DNA of 64,000 nt, from positions 1-64,000 of the forward strand of contig NZ_JBIQOI010000012.1 in assembly GCF_044197065.1 (NCBI RefSeq). Direction: 5' to 3'. Within the stretch, counting starts at the first letter, position 1. Every line of letters starts with the position of its first letter. Source of the DNA: Kluyvera ascorbata_C (GTDB lineage Bacteria > Pseudomonadota > Gammaproteobacteria > Enterobacterales > Enterobacteriaceae). The translations under genes were made by a program, and so were the position numbers. Shown in pieces: positions 8,344-17,631 of this stretch. The notes beneath the pieces were generated by a model. The model saw only the letters and a program-made list of their open reading frames with translations, had not been told where the DNA came from and searched no databases.

Positions 8344-9717
8344 TTACGCGAGGCGCGTCTTCGCGTCGCTAATCGCCTGCGCGACCTGCTTCGGTGATAC
8401 ACCACCTTTTGCCGCACGCTTATCAAGACAGGATTGCAGCGACAGAATCGGGTAGACGTCATCGCCAATCACCGCGCTGAATTTTTGCAGGTCGGCCAGC
8501 GCCAGATCTTCCAGCGGTTTGCCCTGAGCAATGGCTTCAACCACCGCTTCGCCCACGATATGGTGCGCTTCACGGAATGGGACGCCTTTCGCCACCAGAT
8601 AATCCGCCAGCTCGGTGGCGTTCGCATAACCCTGCTGCGCCGCTTCCTGGCAACGCGGACGTTTCACCTGAATGCCGTCCAGAACCAGCGCCGCCATATG
8701 CAGGCAGTCCATCCAGGTATCAAGCGCGTCGAATACGCCTTCTTTGTCTTCCTGCATATCTTTGTTGTAGGCCAGCGGCAGACCTTTCAAGGTCATCATC
8801 ATGCCGGTCAGCGCACCCTGCACGCGGCCGCACTTGCCGCGGATAAGCTCGAGCGCATCCGGGTTTTTCTTCTGCGGCATCAGGGAAGAACCTGATGTCA
8901 CGCGGTCAGACAGTTCAACAAAGCCTGCTTCACCGGTATTAAAGAAGATAAGGTCTTCTGCAAAGCGCGACAGGTGCACCATGCCGATAGAAGCATCAGA
9001 CAGCAGCTCCAGCACGTGGTCACGGTCAGAAACGCTGTCCAGGCTGTTGCGAGTCGCGGACGCAAAGCCCAGCCAACCTGCCAGCTGTTCACGGTCGATT
9101 TCATAAGCAGTACCCGCCAGCGCGCCGCAGCCCAGTGGGCTCACGTCCAAGCGCTTAAGGGTATCCTGCAGGCGGCTTTCGTCACGCGCCAGCATCTCAA
9201 CGTAGGCCAGACACCAGTGCGCGAAGGTTACCGGCTGCGCACGCTGCAGGTGCGTATAGCCCGGCATCACCGCATCCTGGTTGGCCTGTGCGGTGTCGAC
9301 CAGCGCGCTTTGCAGCTGGCGAATTGCCGTCAGCAGCTCAGCAACGGTATCTTTGCACCACAGTTTGAGGTCAGTCGCGACCTGGTCGTTACGGCTACGC
9401 CCGGTGTGCAGCTTTTTACCCAACTGGCCCACTTTGTCGATAAGCTTGCCTTCAACCCAGCTATGGATATCTTCGGCATCGCTTTCCAGGATCTGCTGCG
9501 GGTTGGCCTGCACTTCTTCCAGCAGTACGCCCAGCGCAGCTTCCAGCTGAGATTGCTCTTCCGCCGTCAGAACGCCGACCGTTACCAGCGCTTTGGACCA
9601 GGCAACAGAGCCAACGATATCCTGCTCCGCCAGGCGATAGTCAAAGCGTAAAGAGTCATTGAACTGTTTGAACCGCTGATCCGCTGCCTGAGTAAAACGC
9701 CCACCCCAAAGTGCCAT
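8344..9717 (-). CDS. argH: Argininosuccinate lyase
   Basis: Last step of arginine synthesis: argininosuccinate is split to arginine and fumarate. The start MALWGGRF at 9717 gives 457 residues as in E. coli; a further upstream in-frame ATG (9747) would add ten residues that family members lack. The superfamily signature GSSLMPQKKNP is at about 274-284. It is the last gene of the argCBH unit, separated from argB by a REP pair. Confidence 0.97.
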   Translation of the reverse strand: MALWGGRFTQAADQRFKQFNDSLRFDYRLAEQDIVGSVAWSKALVTVGVLTAEEQSQLEAALGVLLEEVQANPQQILESDAEDIHSWVEGKLIDKVGQLGKKLHTGRSRNDQVATDLKLWCKDTVAELLTAIRQLQSALVDTAQANQDAVMPGYTHLQRAQPVTFAHWCLAYVEMLARDESRLQDTLKRLDVSPLGCGALAGTAYEIDREQLAGWLGFASATRNSLDSVSDRDHVLELLSDASIGMVHLSRFAEDLIFFNTGEAGFVELSDRVTSGSSLMPQKKNPDALELIRGKCGRVQGALTGMMMTLKGLPLAYNKDMQEDKEGVFDALDTWMDCLHMAALVLDGIQVKRPRCQEAAQQGYANATELADYLVAKGVPFREAHHIVGEAVVEAIAQGKPLEDLALADLQKFSAVIGDDVYPILSLQSCLDKRAAKGGVSPKQVAQAISDAKTRLA

Positions 9718-9748
9718 AACATGCTTCCTTAATTTCTTCGATTTCACT

Positions 9749-9826
9749 GCCGGATGGCGCTACGCTTATCCGGCCTACAGGTTCTTTTCACGTAGGCCCG
9801 ATAAGGCGTAGCCGCCATCGGGCACA
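9749..9826. repeat. REP pair between argB and argH
   Basis: Two REP units in opposite orientation (about 9749-9779 and 9792-9826) sit in the intercistronic gap of the argCBH operon. In such positions they often affect the stability of the upstream part of the message. Confidence 0.85.
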
Positions 9827-9832
9827 TAAATA

Positions 9833-10609
9833 TTAAGCCAGAATACGCGTACCAATCGGCGTGCCGTTAAACAGCGCCGGCAGTTGCTCCGCGTGACGCC
9901 ATGAGGCGATATCCACCGGGCGACCCAGCGTACGCGCCGCATCAAGCGCCGCGTTCACCTTCACAATCATCCCGTCGGTAATAATGCCCTGTTCGATAAG
10001 CTGTTCGGCCTTCTCTGCGGTCATTTCAGCAATACGCTGGCCTTTACCGTCGAGAATACCGCTTACGTCGGAGAGCAGAATCAGGTCTGCGCCAAGCGTT
10101 GCCGCCAGCGCAGTTGCCGCCTGGTCAGCGTTGACGTTCATCAGTTGCCCTTCGGCGGTCACACCGATAGAGCTCACCACCGGCAGGAAACCACCTTCCA
10201 GCAGCAGATTAATCAGTTTAGGCGAACCCGGCTGTGCCAGACCCACGTGGCCCAGTTCTTCATCCAGCTTAGTAACCTGCACACTGTCGCCATCGCCGAG
10301 GAACAGACCAACGGAGGCGATATCATGCTTCTTCGCCCACGCCAGCAGCGTTTTGTTGGCGGTACCCGCCAGCGCGCCGGTAATAATGTCGATTTGATCG
10401 GCAGGCGTGACGCGCAGACCATTTTTCTTTTTCACCGGCAGGTTAAGCTGTTTCATTAGCTCATCTACCACGCAGCCGCCGCCGTGGACAATCACCAGCG
10501 GGCGCTGATGCGACTCGCGGTAGTTGACCAGCGCGGTAAACAGACGCTCCAGCGCCTCTTCGCTATCCAGTAACACGCCGCCCAGTTTGATAATTAATGG
10601 ATTCATCAT
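9833..10609 (-). CDS. argB: N-acetylglutamate kinase
   Basis: Second step of arginine synthesis: phosphorylation of N-acetyl-L-glutamate. It has 258 residues from ATG at 10609, seven bases after an AAGGTG ribosome-binding site; a GTG six bases further upstream is less likely. Amino-acid-kinase motifs KLGGVLLDS (8-16), VIVHGGG (39-46) and ATLGADLILLSDVSG near 168-182 are present. It lies ten bases downstream of argC, so the two are translated from one message. Confidence 0.97.
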   Translation of the reverse strand: MMNPLIIKLGGVLLDSEEALERLFTALVNYRESHQRPLVIVHGGGCVVDELMKQLNLPVKKKNGLRVTPADQIDIITGALAGTANKTLLAWAKKHDIASVGLFLGDGDSVQVTKLDEELGHVGLAQPGSPKLINLLLEGGFLPVVSSIGVTAEGQLMNVNADQAATALAATLGADLILLSDVSGILDGKGQRIAEMTAEKAEQLIEQGIITDGMIVKVNAALDAARTLGRPVDIASWRHAEQLPALFNGTPIGTRILA

Positions 10610-10618
10610 CGTCACACC

Positions 10619-11623
10619 TTAAATAAGAGACTGCGTCTCAGCGAAGCCGAAACGGATATTGGCGCACTGCACGGCCTGTGCGGCAGCGCCTTTCAATAGG
10701 TTGTCTTCAGTGGCCACGACGATCAGGTGCTCGCCCTGCACCGCAAAACCGATATCGCAGAACGGCAGGCCGACCACGTTTTTCAGTGCCGGAACGCCCT
10801 TCTCGTATAAACGTACCATCGGCTTGTCGCCGTAGGCCTGTTGTAAGGTTTCCGCCACCTGCGCGTGGGTCACGCCCGGCTTCAAACGGCAGGTAATGGT
10901 TTCCAGAATACCGCGCGGGAAGTTGCCCAAGTGCGGGGTGAAAATCACCTCCGCGCCCAAGTGGCTGGCGATTTCCGGCTGATGGCGATGAGTGAACACG
11001 CCGTACGGCTGCAGGCTCACTTCGCAGAAGCTATTGGAGATAGCCGCTTTACGCCCCGCGCCGCTCACGCCGCTGGTCGCGTTGATCACCGGCCACTGGT
11101 TGAGATCCAGCAGATCGGCATCAATCAGAGGTTTCAGGGAAAGCTGCGCCGCCGTCGGGTAACAGCCCGGCACCGCAATCAGGTTCGCCTCTTTCAGCGC
11201 CTCGGCGCTCCACTCGGCCAGACCATACACCGCCTGCGCCAGCAGCTCAGGGTGCTGATGGGTAAACCCGTAGTATTTTTCATAGAAGGCGCCGTCGTTC
11301 ACGCGGAACGCACCGGAAAGGTCGAACACCACGCAGCCTGCCGCGAGGAACTGCGGGGCCAGATCGTGACTCACTTCGTGGGCAGTCGCCAGGAACACCA
11401 CATCAACACCGGCGCTGAACTCGCTGATGTCGGACATCGGCTGCAGCGGCAGATCGACAATCCCTTTCAGCTGTGGATGCAAATCGGAGATTAACTTTCC
11501 TGCATCATTGCTTTGCGCTGAGACCGTCAAAGCGGTTATGTTCATATGAGGATGGCGATTTACATAGGTCACAAGCTCTGCGCCAGCGTAACCGCTCGCG
11601 CCCACAATCAGCGTATTCAACAT
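10619..11623 (-). CDS. argC: N-acetyl-gamma-glutamyl-phosphate reductase
   Basis: Third step of arginine synthesis, NADPH-dependent reduction of the acyl phosphate from ArgB. The 334 residues equal the E. coli length. The NADP-binding GASGYAGAE is at 8-16 and the catalytic cysteine is C154 in AVPGCYPT. It is first gene of argCBH and divergent from argE across a shared ArgR operator. Confidence 0.97.
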   Translation of the reverse strand: MLNTLIVGASGYAGAELVTYVNRHPHMNITALTVSAQSNDAGKLISDLHPQLKGIVDLPLQPMSDISEFSAGVDVVFLATAHEVSHDLAPQFLAAGCVVFDLSGAFRVNDGAFYEKYYGFTHQHPELLAQAVYGLAEWSAEALKEANLIAVPGCYPTAAQLSLKPLIDADLLDLNQWPVINATSGVSGAGRKAAISNSFCEVSLQPYGVFTHRHQPEIASHLGAEVIFTPHLGNFPRGILETITCRLKPGVTHAQVAETLQQAYGDKPMVRLYEKGVPALKNVVGLPFCDIGFAVQGEHLIVVATEDNLLKGAAAQAVQCANIRFGFAETQSLI

Positions 11624-11711
11624 CGGGGCTGTTCACCTTCTTATGTCCGTTTGCCTGATTAAGCGTTTTCTATTCACCCTACCGTTGGTGGGTTTTCTTA
11701 CGCCTAATGAT

Positions 11712-11750
11712 AATGTATTTTTATTCACAAATACTGCATGAATATTGATA
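11712..11750. promoter_or_regulatory. Pair of ARG boxes (ArgR operator) between argC and argE
   Basis: Two 18-base ARG-box-like sequences separated by three bases: 11712-11729 (AATGTATTTTTATTCACA) and 11733-11750 (ACTGCATGAATATTGATA). Each fits the WNTNAAT-W4-ATTNANW consensus with one or two deviations. The 18-3-18 spacing is the arrangement bound by the ArgR hexamer, and the site lies where the divergent argE and argCBH promoters overlap. Confidence 0.8.
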
Positions 11751-11776
11751 CTATCATGACCCGAGGTGTGTCAACA

Positions 11777-12928
11777 ATGAAAAACAATTTACCCCCATTT
11801 ATCGAGATTTACCGTGCGTTGATCGGCACTCCTTCCATCAGTGCAACCGAAGAAGCGCTCGATCAGAGCAATGCGTCTTTAATCACTCTGCTTGCTGACT
11901 GGTTCGCCTCATTAGGCTTCAACGTTGAGGTACAGCCGGTTCCCGGCACGCGCAATAAATTCAATCTGCTGGCCAGCACCGGACACGGCGCGGGCGGGCT
12001 GCTGCTCGCCGGTCATACCGATACCGTGCCGTTCGACGACGGCCGCTGGACCCGCGACCCGTTTACCCTCACCGAGCATGACAACAAGCTCTACGGTCTG
12101 GGCACTGCCGACATGAAAGGCTTCTTCGCCTTTATTCTGGACGCGCTGCGTGATGTTGACGTGACGACGCTGAAAAAGCCGCTCTATATTCTGGCAACCG
12201 CCGATGAAGAGACCAGCATGGCGGGCGCGCGTTACTTCTCTGAATCCACCGCGCTTCGCCCGGACTGCGCCATCATCGGCGAACCGACTTCGCTACAGCC
12301 GGTGCGCGCGCATAAAGGTCATATGTCGAACGCCATCCGCGTGATGGGCCAGTCCGGCCACTCCAGCGACCCGGCGCGCGGCGTCAACGCCATTGAAATT
12401 ATGCACGACGCCATTGGCCGCGTGATGCAGCTGCGCGACTCACTGAAAGAGCGCTATCACTACGACGCGTTCACCGTGCCGTATCCAACGCTCAACCTCG
12501 GCAGCCTTCACGGCGGCGATGCCTCCAACCGTATCTGCGCCTGTTGCGAACTACACATGGACATCCGTCCGTTGCCGGGCATGACCTTGAACGATCTGAA
12601 CGGCCTGCTCGACGAAGCCCTTGAGCCGGTCAGCGCCCAGTGGCCGGGCCGCCTGACGATTAGCGAGCTGCACCCACCGATTCCAGGCTATGAATGCCCA
12701 CCGGATCACCAGCTGGTTCAGGTGCTGGAAAAACTGCTCGGTACCAAGACCGAAGTGGTGAATTACTGCACCGAAGCACCGTTTATCCAGACCCTGTGCC
12801 CGACCATCGTCCTGGGCCCAGGCTCGATTAACCAAGCGCACCAGCCGGACGAATACCTGGAAACGCGCTTTATTAAGCCGACGCGCGAATTAATTACCCA
12901 GGTCGTGCATCACTTCTGCTGGCACTAA
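11777..12928 (+). CDS. argE: Acetylornithine deacetylase
   Basis: Releases ornithine from N2-acetylornithine in the linear arginine pathway. The start MKNNLPP at 11777 gives 383 residues as in E. coli; an in-frame ATG 13 codons earlier would place the start inside the ARG boxes. M20 metallopeptidase motifs are present: H80 and D82 in GHTDTV, D112 in GTADMKG, and E144/E145 in ADEETS. It is divergent from argCBH and probably monocistronic. Confidence 0.97.
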   Translation: MKNNLPPFIEIYRALIGTPSISATEEALDQSNASLITLLADWFASLGFNVEVQPVPGTRNKFNLLASTGHGAGGLLLAGHTDTVPFDDGRWTRDPFTLTEHDNKLYGLGTADMKGFFAFILDALRDVDVTTLKKPLYILATADEETSMAGARYFSESTALRPDCAIIGEPTSLQPVRAHKGHMSNAIRVMGQSGHSSDPARGVNAIEIMHDAIGRVMQLRDSLKERYHYDAFTVPYPTLNLGSLHGGDASNRICACCELHMDIRPLPGMTLNDLNGLLDEALEPVSAQWPGRLTISELHPPIPGYECPPDHQLVQVLEKLLGTKTEVVNYCTEAPFIQTLCPTIVLGPGSINQAHQPDEYLETRFIKPTRELITQVVHHFCWH

Positions 12929-12936
12929 TGTGTTCT

Positions 12937-13004
12937 GCCCGGTGGCGATATGCTTACCGGGCCTCCCCCGCCCGTAGGCCGGATAAGCGCAGCGCCATCC
13001 GGCA
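12937..13004. repeat. REP elements downstream of argE
   Basis: Two palindromic units in the argE 3' region: GCCCGGTGG...TACCGGGC at 12937-12962 and GTAGGCCGGATAAG...ATCCGGC at 12974-13004. The rest of the gap to ppc (13005-13239) holds the ppc promoter region. Confidence 0.8.
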
Positions 13005-13130
13005 TATCTCCGCCCCCGCTTTCCCGCGATCACCTTCACATTTTCATAAGCATTTCTTATCTGGCACGATACGAATTAACTTTCATAAATTGTCGCGATT
13101 TATTCGTTTGCTGAAGCGATTTCGCAGCAA

Positions 13131-13162
13131 TTGACGTACGGGTTTTTACGTGGCTTTATAAA
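13131..13162 (+). promoter_or_regulatory. Putative ppc promoter
   Basis: TTGACG at 13131-13136 is followed after 18 bases by TTTATA (13155-13160), with an overlapping TATAAA. The position about 70 bases before the ppc ATG suits a sigma-70 promoter; the choice of -10 is uncertain. Confidence 0.5.
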
Positions 13163-13239
13163 AGAGGTGTCTTTATCTCGCCCTTACGTTCCAGGGGTTG
13201 GGATATAACAAAATAAAATGAGATGGGGTGTCTGGGTTA

Positions 13240-15891
13240 ATGAACGAACAATATTCCGCATTGCGTAGTAATGTCAGTATGCTCGGTAAAGTGCTAGGCG
13301 ATACCATCAAGGATGCGCTTGGTGAGAACATTCTTGACCGTGTAGAAACGATCCGTAAGTTGTCCAAATCTTCTCGTGCGGGCAACGAAGCCAATCGCCA
13401 GGAGCTGCTCACCACGCTGCAGAACCTGTCCAACGATGAACTGCTGCCGGTCGCCCGCGCGTTCAGTCAGTTCCTGAACCTGGCTAACACCGCCGAGCAG
13501 TACCACAGCATTTCGCCAAAAGGCGAAGCGGCAAGCAACCCGGAAGTGATTGCTCGTACCCTGCGTAAACTCAAAGACCAACCCAATCTCGACGAAACCA
13601 CGATTAAAAAAGCCGTTGAATCCCTGTCGCTGGAGCTGGTGCTCACCGCGCACCCTACGGAAATCACGCGTCGTACGCTGATTCACAAGATGGGTGAAAT
13701 CAACAACTGCCTGAAGCAGCTTGATAACAATGATATCGCCGACTACGAACGCAACCAGGTGATGCGCCGTCTGCGCCAGCTGATTGCCCAGTCCTGGCAC
13801 ACCGATGAAATTCGTAAGCATCGCCCAAGCCCGGTTGATGAAGCCAAATGGGGCTTTGCGGTAGTGGAAAACAGCCTGTGGGAAGGCGTACCAAACTACC
13901 TGCGTGAACTGAACGAACAGTTGGAAGAGAACCTCGGTTACCGGCTGCCGGTCGATTTCGTGCCGGTACGCTTCACCTCCTGGATGGGCGGCGACCGCGA
14001 CGGTAACCCGAACGTGACCGCGGAAATCACCCGCCACGTGCTGCTGCTCAGCCGCTGGAAAGCGACCGACCTGTTCCTGAAAGACATTCAGATCCTGATT
14101 TCTGAACTGTCGATGGTCGAATGTACCGACGAGCTGCGCGAACTGGTTGGCGAAGCGGGTGCCACCGAACCGTATCGCTTCCTGATGAAAAACCTGCGCA
14201 CTCGCCTGCTGTCCACCCAGGCATGGCTGGAAGCACGCCTGAAAGGTGAGCGTCTGCCAAAACCGGCGGGCCTTATCAGCCAGAACGAACATCTGTGGGA
14301 ACCGCTGTATGCCTGCTATAAATCACTGCAGGCCTGCGGTATGGGTATTATCGCCAACGGTGAACTGCTCGACACCCTGCGCCGCGTGAAGTGCTTTGGC
14401 GTGCCGCTGGTGCGTATCGATGTGCGTCAGGAAAGCACCCGTCACACCGAAGCGCTGGGCGAACTGACCCGTTATCTCGGCATCGGCGACTACGAAAGCT
14501 GGTCAGAAGCCGACAAACAGGCCTTCCTGATCCGCGAACTGAATTCCAAACGTCCGCTTCTCCCGCGCAGCTGGGAGCCAAGCAATGAAACTCGCGAAGT
14601 CCTCAATACCTGTAAAGCGATTGTCGATGCCCCTATCGGCTCGGTCGCTGCTTACGTTATCTCAATGGCGAAAACGCCGTCCGACGTACTGGCGGTGCAC
14701 CTGCTGTTGAAAGAGGCGGGCATTACCTTTGCGCTGCCGGTGGCTCCGCTGTTCGAAACCCTCGACGATCTGAACAACGCCGACGACGTCATGACTCAGC
14801 TGCTGAGCATCGACTGGTATCGCGGCTTTATTCAGGGCAAGCAGATGGTCATGATTGGCTATTCTGACTCCGCCAAAGACGCGGGCGTGATGGCGGCATC
14901 CTGGGCGCAGTACCAGGCGCAGGATGCGTTAATCAAAACCTGCGAGAAAGCGGGCATCGAGTTGACGCTGTTCCACGGTCGCGGTGGCTCCATCGGCCGC
15001 GGCGGCGCACCGGCGCACGCTGCGCTGCTCTCCCAGCCTCCAGGCAGCCTGAAAGGCGGGCTGCGCGTGACCGAACAGGGCGAGATGATCCGCTTCAAAT
15101 ACGGTCTGCCAGAAATCACCGTCAGCAGCCTGTCGCTGTACACCAGCGCCATTCTGGAAGCGAACCTGCTGCCACCGCCAGAGCCAAAAGAAGAGTGGCG
15201 CGGCATCATGGACGAACTGTCGGATATCTCCTGCGAGATGTACCGCGGCTACGTGCGTGAAAACAAAGATTTCGTGCCGTACTTCCGTTCCGCCACGCCG
15301 GAGCAGGAACTGGGCAAACTGCCATTAGGTTCACGCCCGGCAAAACGCCGTGCAACCGGCGGCGTCGAGTCACTGCGTGCGATTCCATGGATCTTCGCCT
15401 GGACGCAGAACCGCCTGATGCTGCCAGCCTGGTTGGGCGCTGGCGCCGCGCTGCAAAAAGTGGTCGAAGACGGCAAGCAGAGCAAACTGGAAGCCATGTG
15501 TCGCGACTGGCCGTTCTTCTCTACCCGTCTGGGCATGCTGGAGATGGTCTACTCGAAGGCTGACCTGTGGCTGGCGGAATACTACGATCAGCGTCTGGTG
15601 AAAAAAGAGCTGTGGGGTCTGGGTACCGAACTGCGCGAACAGCTGGAAGCCGACATCAAAGTGGTGCTGGATATCGCCAACGATGCGCACCTGATGGCCG
15701 ACCTGCCGTGGATTGCCGAGTCTATCCAGCTGCGTAACGTCTACACCGACCCGCTGAACGTTCTGCAGGCCGAACTGCTGTACCGCTCACGTAAAGCAGA
15801 GGAAGAAGGTCAGGAACCAAACCATAACGTTGAGCAGGCGCTTATGGTCACCATCGCGGGCGTTGCTGCCGGTATGCGTAACACCGGTTAA
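13240..15891 (+). CDS. ppc: Phosphoenolpyruvate carboxylase
   Basis: Anaplerotic enzyme that carboxylates phosphoenolpyruvate to oxaloacetate. The start MNEQYSAL at 13240 gives 883 residues as in E. coli. The catalytic histidine H138 is in LTAHPTE; the glycine-rich FHGRGGSIGRGG loop is near residue 585 with its essential arginine; the C-terminus ends in the invariant GMRNTG. Followed by a GC palindrome and a strong terminator, so it is monocistronic. Confidence 0.98.
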   Translation: MNEQYSALRSNVSMLGKVLGDTIKDALGENILDRVETIRKLSKSSRAGNEANRQELLTTLQNLSNDELLPVARAFSQFLNLANTAEQYHSISPKGEAASNPEVIARTLRKLKDQPNLDETTIKKAVESLSLELVLTAHPTEITRRTLIHKMGEINNCLKQLDNNDIADYERNQVMRRLRQLIAQSWHTDEIRKHRPSPVDEAKWGFAVVENSLWEGVPNYLRELNEQLEENLGYRLPVDFVPVRFTSWMGGDRDGNPNVTAEITRHVLLLSRWKATDLFLKDIQILISELSMVECTDELRELVGEAGATEPYRFLMKNLRTRLLSTQAWLEARLKGERLPKPAGLISQNEHLWEPLYACYKSLQACGMGIIANGELLDTLRRVKCFGVPLVRIDVRQESTRHTEALGELTRYLGIGDYESWSEADKQAFLIRELNSKRPLLPRSWEPSNETREVLNTCKAIVDAPIGSVAAYVISMAKTPSDVLAVHLLLKEAGITFALPVAPLFETLDDLNNADDVMTQLLSIDWYRGFIQGKQMVMIGYSDSAKDAGVMAASWAQYQAQDALIKTCEKAGIELTLFHGRGGSIGRGGAPAHAALLSQPPGSLKGGLRVTEQGEMIRFKYGLPEITVSSLSLYTSAILEANLLPPPEPKEEWRGIMDELSDISCEMYRGYVRENKDFVPYFRSATPEQELGKLPLGSRPAKRRATGGVESLRAIPWIFAWTQNRLMLPAWLGAGAALQKVVEDGKQSKLEAMCRDWPFFSTRLGMLEMVYSKADLWLAEYYDQRLVKKELWGLGTELREQLEADIKVVLDIANDAHLMADLPWIAESIQLRNVYTDPLNVLQAELLYRSRKAEEEGQEPNHNVEQALMVTIAGVAAGMRNTG

Positions 15892-15902
15892 TCTCTCCCC
15901 CA

Positions 15903-15934
15903 TGTAGCCCGGCCGAGCAAAGCGACGCCGGGAC
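15903..15934. repeat. GC-rich palindromic intergenic repeat downstream of ppc
   Basis: GTAGCCCGGCC...GCCGGGAC hairpin of the same type as at 8291-8319 and 51465-51545. Confidence 0.6.
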
Positions 15935-15942
15935 GTACCCAA

Positions 15943-15970
15943 AAGGCCACATTCTTTGTGGCCTTTTTTT
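15943..15970 (+). terminator. Rho-independent terminator of ppc
   Basis: A nine-base-pair stem AAGGCCACA/TGTGGCCTT with a short loop is followed by seven Ts, about 50 bases after the ppc stop. Confidence 0.88.
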
Positions 15971-16018
15971 ATCCCCTCGGTTAAGGTTTCTTCGTTGTTC
16001 ACGACGACAGGGAACCCC

Positions 16019-16858
16019 ATGCATTCCGATATCAACCCACTGCTTTCCCACATCACTTCAGGCATCACGCCGCTGCAGAAAATCTGGTTTGCCGGGAATC
16101 ACTCTCCTGTGCCGGAGATGGCTTTCCAGGTCGATTTCCCCCGGCTGGAGATCCTGCTTGAAGGGCAGCTCACCGATGCCGCGCTGGGTGAATCCATGCA
16201 GACGCTCGATGTGCTTTATGTTCCGGCTGGCGGCTGGAATTTCCCGCAGTGGCAGAGTCCGGTCACGACGCTGAGCATTCTGTTTGGCAAACAGCAGCTG
16301 GGATTTAGCGTGCAACAGTGGGATGGGCAACAGTTGAAAAACATGGCCAAGCAGCACGTCGCCCGCCGCGGCCCGCGTGTCGGCTCTTTCTTGCTGCAAA
16401 CCATGAGTGAGATTCAGATGCAGCCGCAGGAGCAGCAAACCGCCCGGCTGATAGCCACCAGCCTGATTAGCCACTGCGCCGACCTGCTCAGCAGCCAGAT
16501 CCAGACCGCCTCACGCAGCCAGGCGCTGTTCGACGCGATTCGCGAATATATCGATAGCCACTTTGCCGAACCGCTGACCCGCGAATCCGTCGCGCAGGCG
16601 TTCTACATCTCCCCCAACTACCTGTCGCACCTGTTCCAGAAAAGTGGAGTGATGGGGTTTAACGAATACCTCAACCACACGCGGCTGGAACACGCCAGAC
16701 GGTTGTTGAAGGGCTACGACCTGAAGGTCAAAGAGATCGCCCACGCTTGTGGGTTTGTCGACAGCAACTACTTCTGCCGTCTGTTTCGTAAAAATACCGA
16801 CCGCTCACCGTCAGAGTACCGTCGCCAGTACCACAGCCAGCTGACTACGACAGAGTAA
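16019..16858 (+). CDS. yijO: AraC/XylS-family transcriptional regulator YijO
   Basis: The protein of 279 residues aligns with E. coli YijO. The first half is a cupin-like sensor region; the C-terminal 100 residues hold two helix-turn-helix motifs (around residues 196-216, ESVAQAFYISPNYLSHLF, and 245-266, VKEIAHACGFVDSNYFCRLF). The start MHSDIN at 16019 is chosen over longer in-frame starts because they would extend into the ppc terminator. It sits next to the frw PTS genes and its stop overlaps the end of frwD by 14 bases on the other strand, so it may regulate them, but the target is not known. Confidence 0.88.
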   Translation: MHSDINPLLSHITSGITPLQKIWFAGNHSPVPEMAFQVDFPRLEILLEGQLTDAALGESMQTLDVLYVPAGGWNFPQWQSPVTTLSILFGKQQLGFSVQQWDGQQLKNMAKQHVARRGPRVGSFLLQTMSEIQMQPQEQQTARLIATSLISHCADLLSSQIQTASRSQALFDAIREYIDSHFAEPLTRESVAQAFYISPNYLSHLFQKSGVMGFNEYLNHTRLEHARRLLKGYDLKVKEIAHACGFVDSNYFCRLFRKNTDRSPSEYRRQYHSQLTTTE

Positions 16859-17201
16859 TATGCGTGTGCTGCGGCGCGGAAAGCAGCTTGCGCACTGCGG
16901 TCATGACCTTCTGCGGCTCGCGTAAAAAGGCGCTAATCCCAGACTGCACATAGCGGCTCTGGGTAAAACGGTCTGCGCCATTCAGTTCAATATCGGTAAT
17001 CAGGAGCACCGCGTCTGCACGGCGGATATCCTCTTCCGTCAGCGCATTTTCAATGCCGAGCGCACCTTGCGTTTCTATCTTTATGGTCCACTTTTCCTGC
17101 TGACAGAGTTTTTCCAGACGTTCCGCCGCCATATACGTGTGGGCAACCCCACTCACGCAGGCCGTTACTGCCACCAGCATTCTTCCGCTCGTTACCGTCA
17201 T
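16845..17201 (-). CDS. frwD: Fructose-like PTS EIIB component FrwD
   Basis: A 118-residue PTS EIIB domain of the fructose type. The phosphoacceptor is C15 in AVTACVSGVAHTYM. A good GGAGGAGA ribosome-binding site precedes ATG at 17201. It follows frwB by 91 bases on the same strand and is the last gene of the frwC-frwB-frwD group. In E. coli pflC and pflD lie between frwB and frwD; here they are absent. The sugar transported is not established. Confidence 0.88.
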   Translation of the reverse strand: MTVTSGRMLVAVTACVSGVAHTYMAAERLEKLCQQEKWTIKIETQGALGIENALTEEDIRRADAVLLITDIELNGADRFTQSRYVQSGISAFLREPQKVMTAVRKLLSAPQHTHITLS

Positions 17202-17292
17202 CGTCTCCTCCTTGCAGAAAACAAACGCTGGCGGGCGCAAAAATCCTTTCGCGTCCGCCAGTGGCTAAGTTCCTATGGTATCGGGGTAAAAC

Positions 17293-17613
17293 TTACGCAC
17301 TCTGCGCTAAGTGTGCCTCAATCTTATTCATAATAGCGTCGGCGCGTTTAACCGCATCGCTAATATTCACCCGCACAATGGTTTTCCCTGCAAAACGCTC
17401 TTCGGCCTTAATACCGATATCTTTGGTCAGAATCACCATATCGGCGGCAGCGACATCGCTCGCCGTCAGCTCATTTTCCTGACCAATTGACCCCTGCGTT
17501 TCGACCTTCACGTTCCAGCCTTTCGATTTTGCCGCACTTTCCAGCGCTTCTGCTGCCATATACGTGTGTGCGACGCCGGAAGGACAAGCTGTTACCGCAA
17601 TAATATTGGTCAT
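17293..17613 (-). CDS. frwB: Fructose-like PTS EIIB component FrwB
   Basis: A 106-residue EIIB domain, same length as E. coli FrwB. The phosphoacceptor cysteine is C10 in AVTACPSGVAHTYM. It receives phosphate from the EIIA domain of PtsA and passes it to the sugar carried by FrwC. It lies 18 bases downstream of frwC. It is related to FrwD, so the locus carries two EIIB domains for one EIIC. Confidence 0.92.
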   Translation of the reverse strand: MTNIIAVTACPSGVAHTYMAAEALESAAKSKGWNVKVETQGSIGQENELTASDVAAADMVILTKDIGIKAEERFAGKTIVRVNISDAVKRADAIMNKIEAHLAQSA

Positions 17614-17631
17614 AATCTTCTACCTTCTCAA

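Noticed and set aside
13294..14292. 332-codon antisense frame within ppc
   Set aside because: ppc is conserved end to end, and the antisense translation has no domain or ribosome-binding site.
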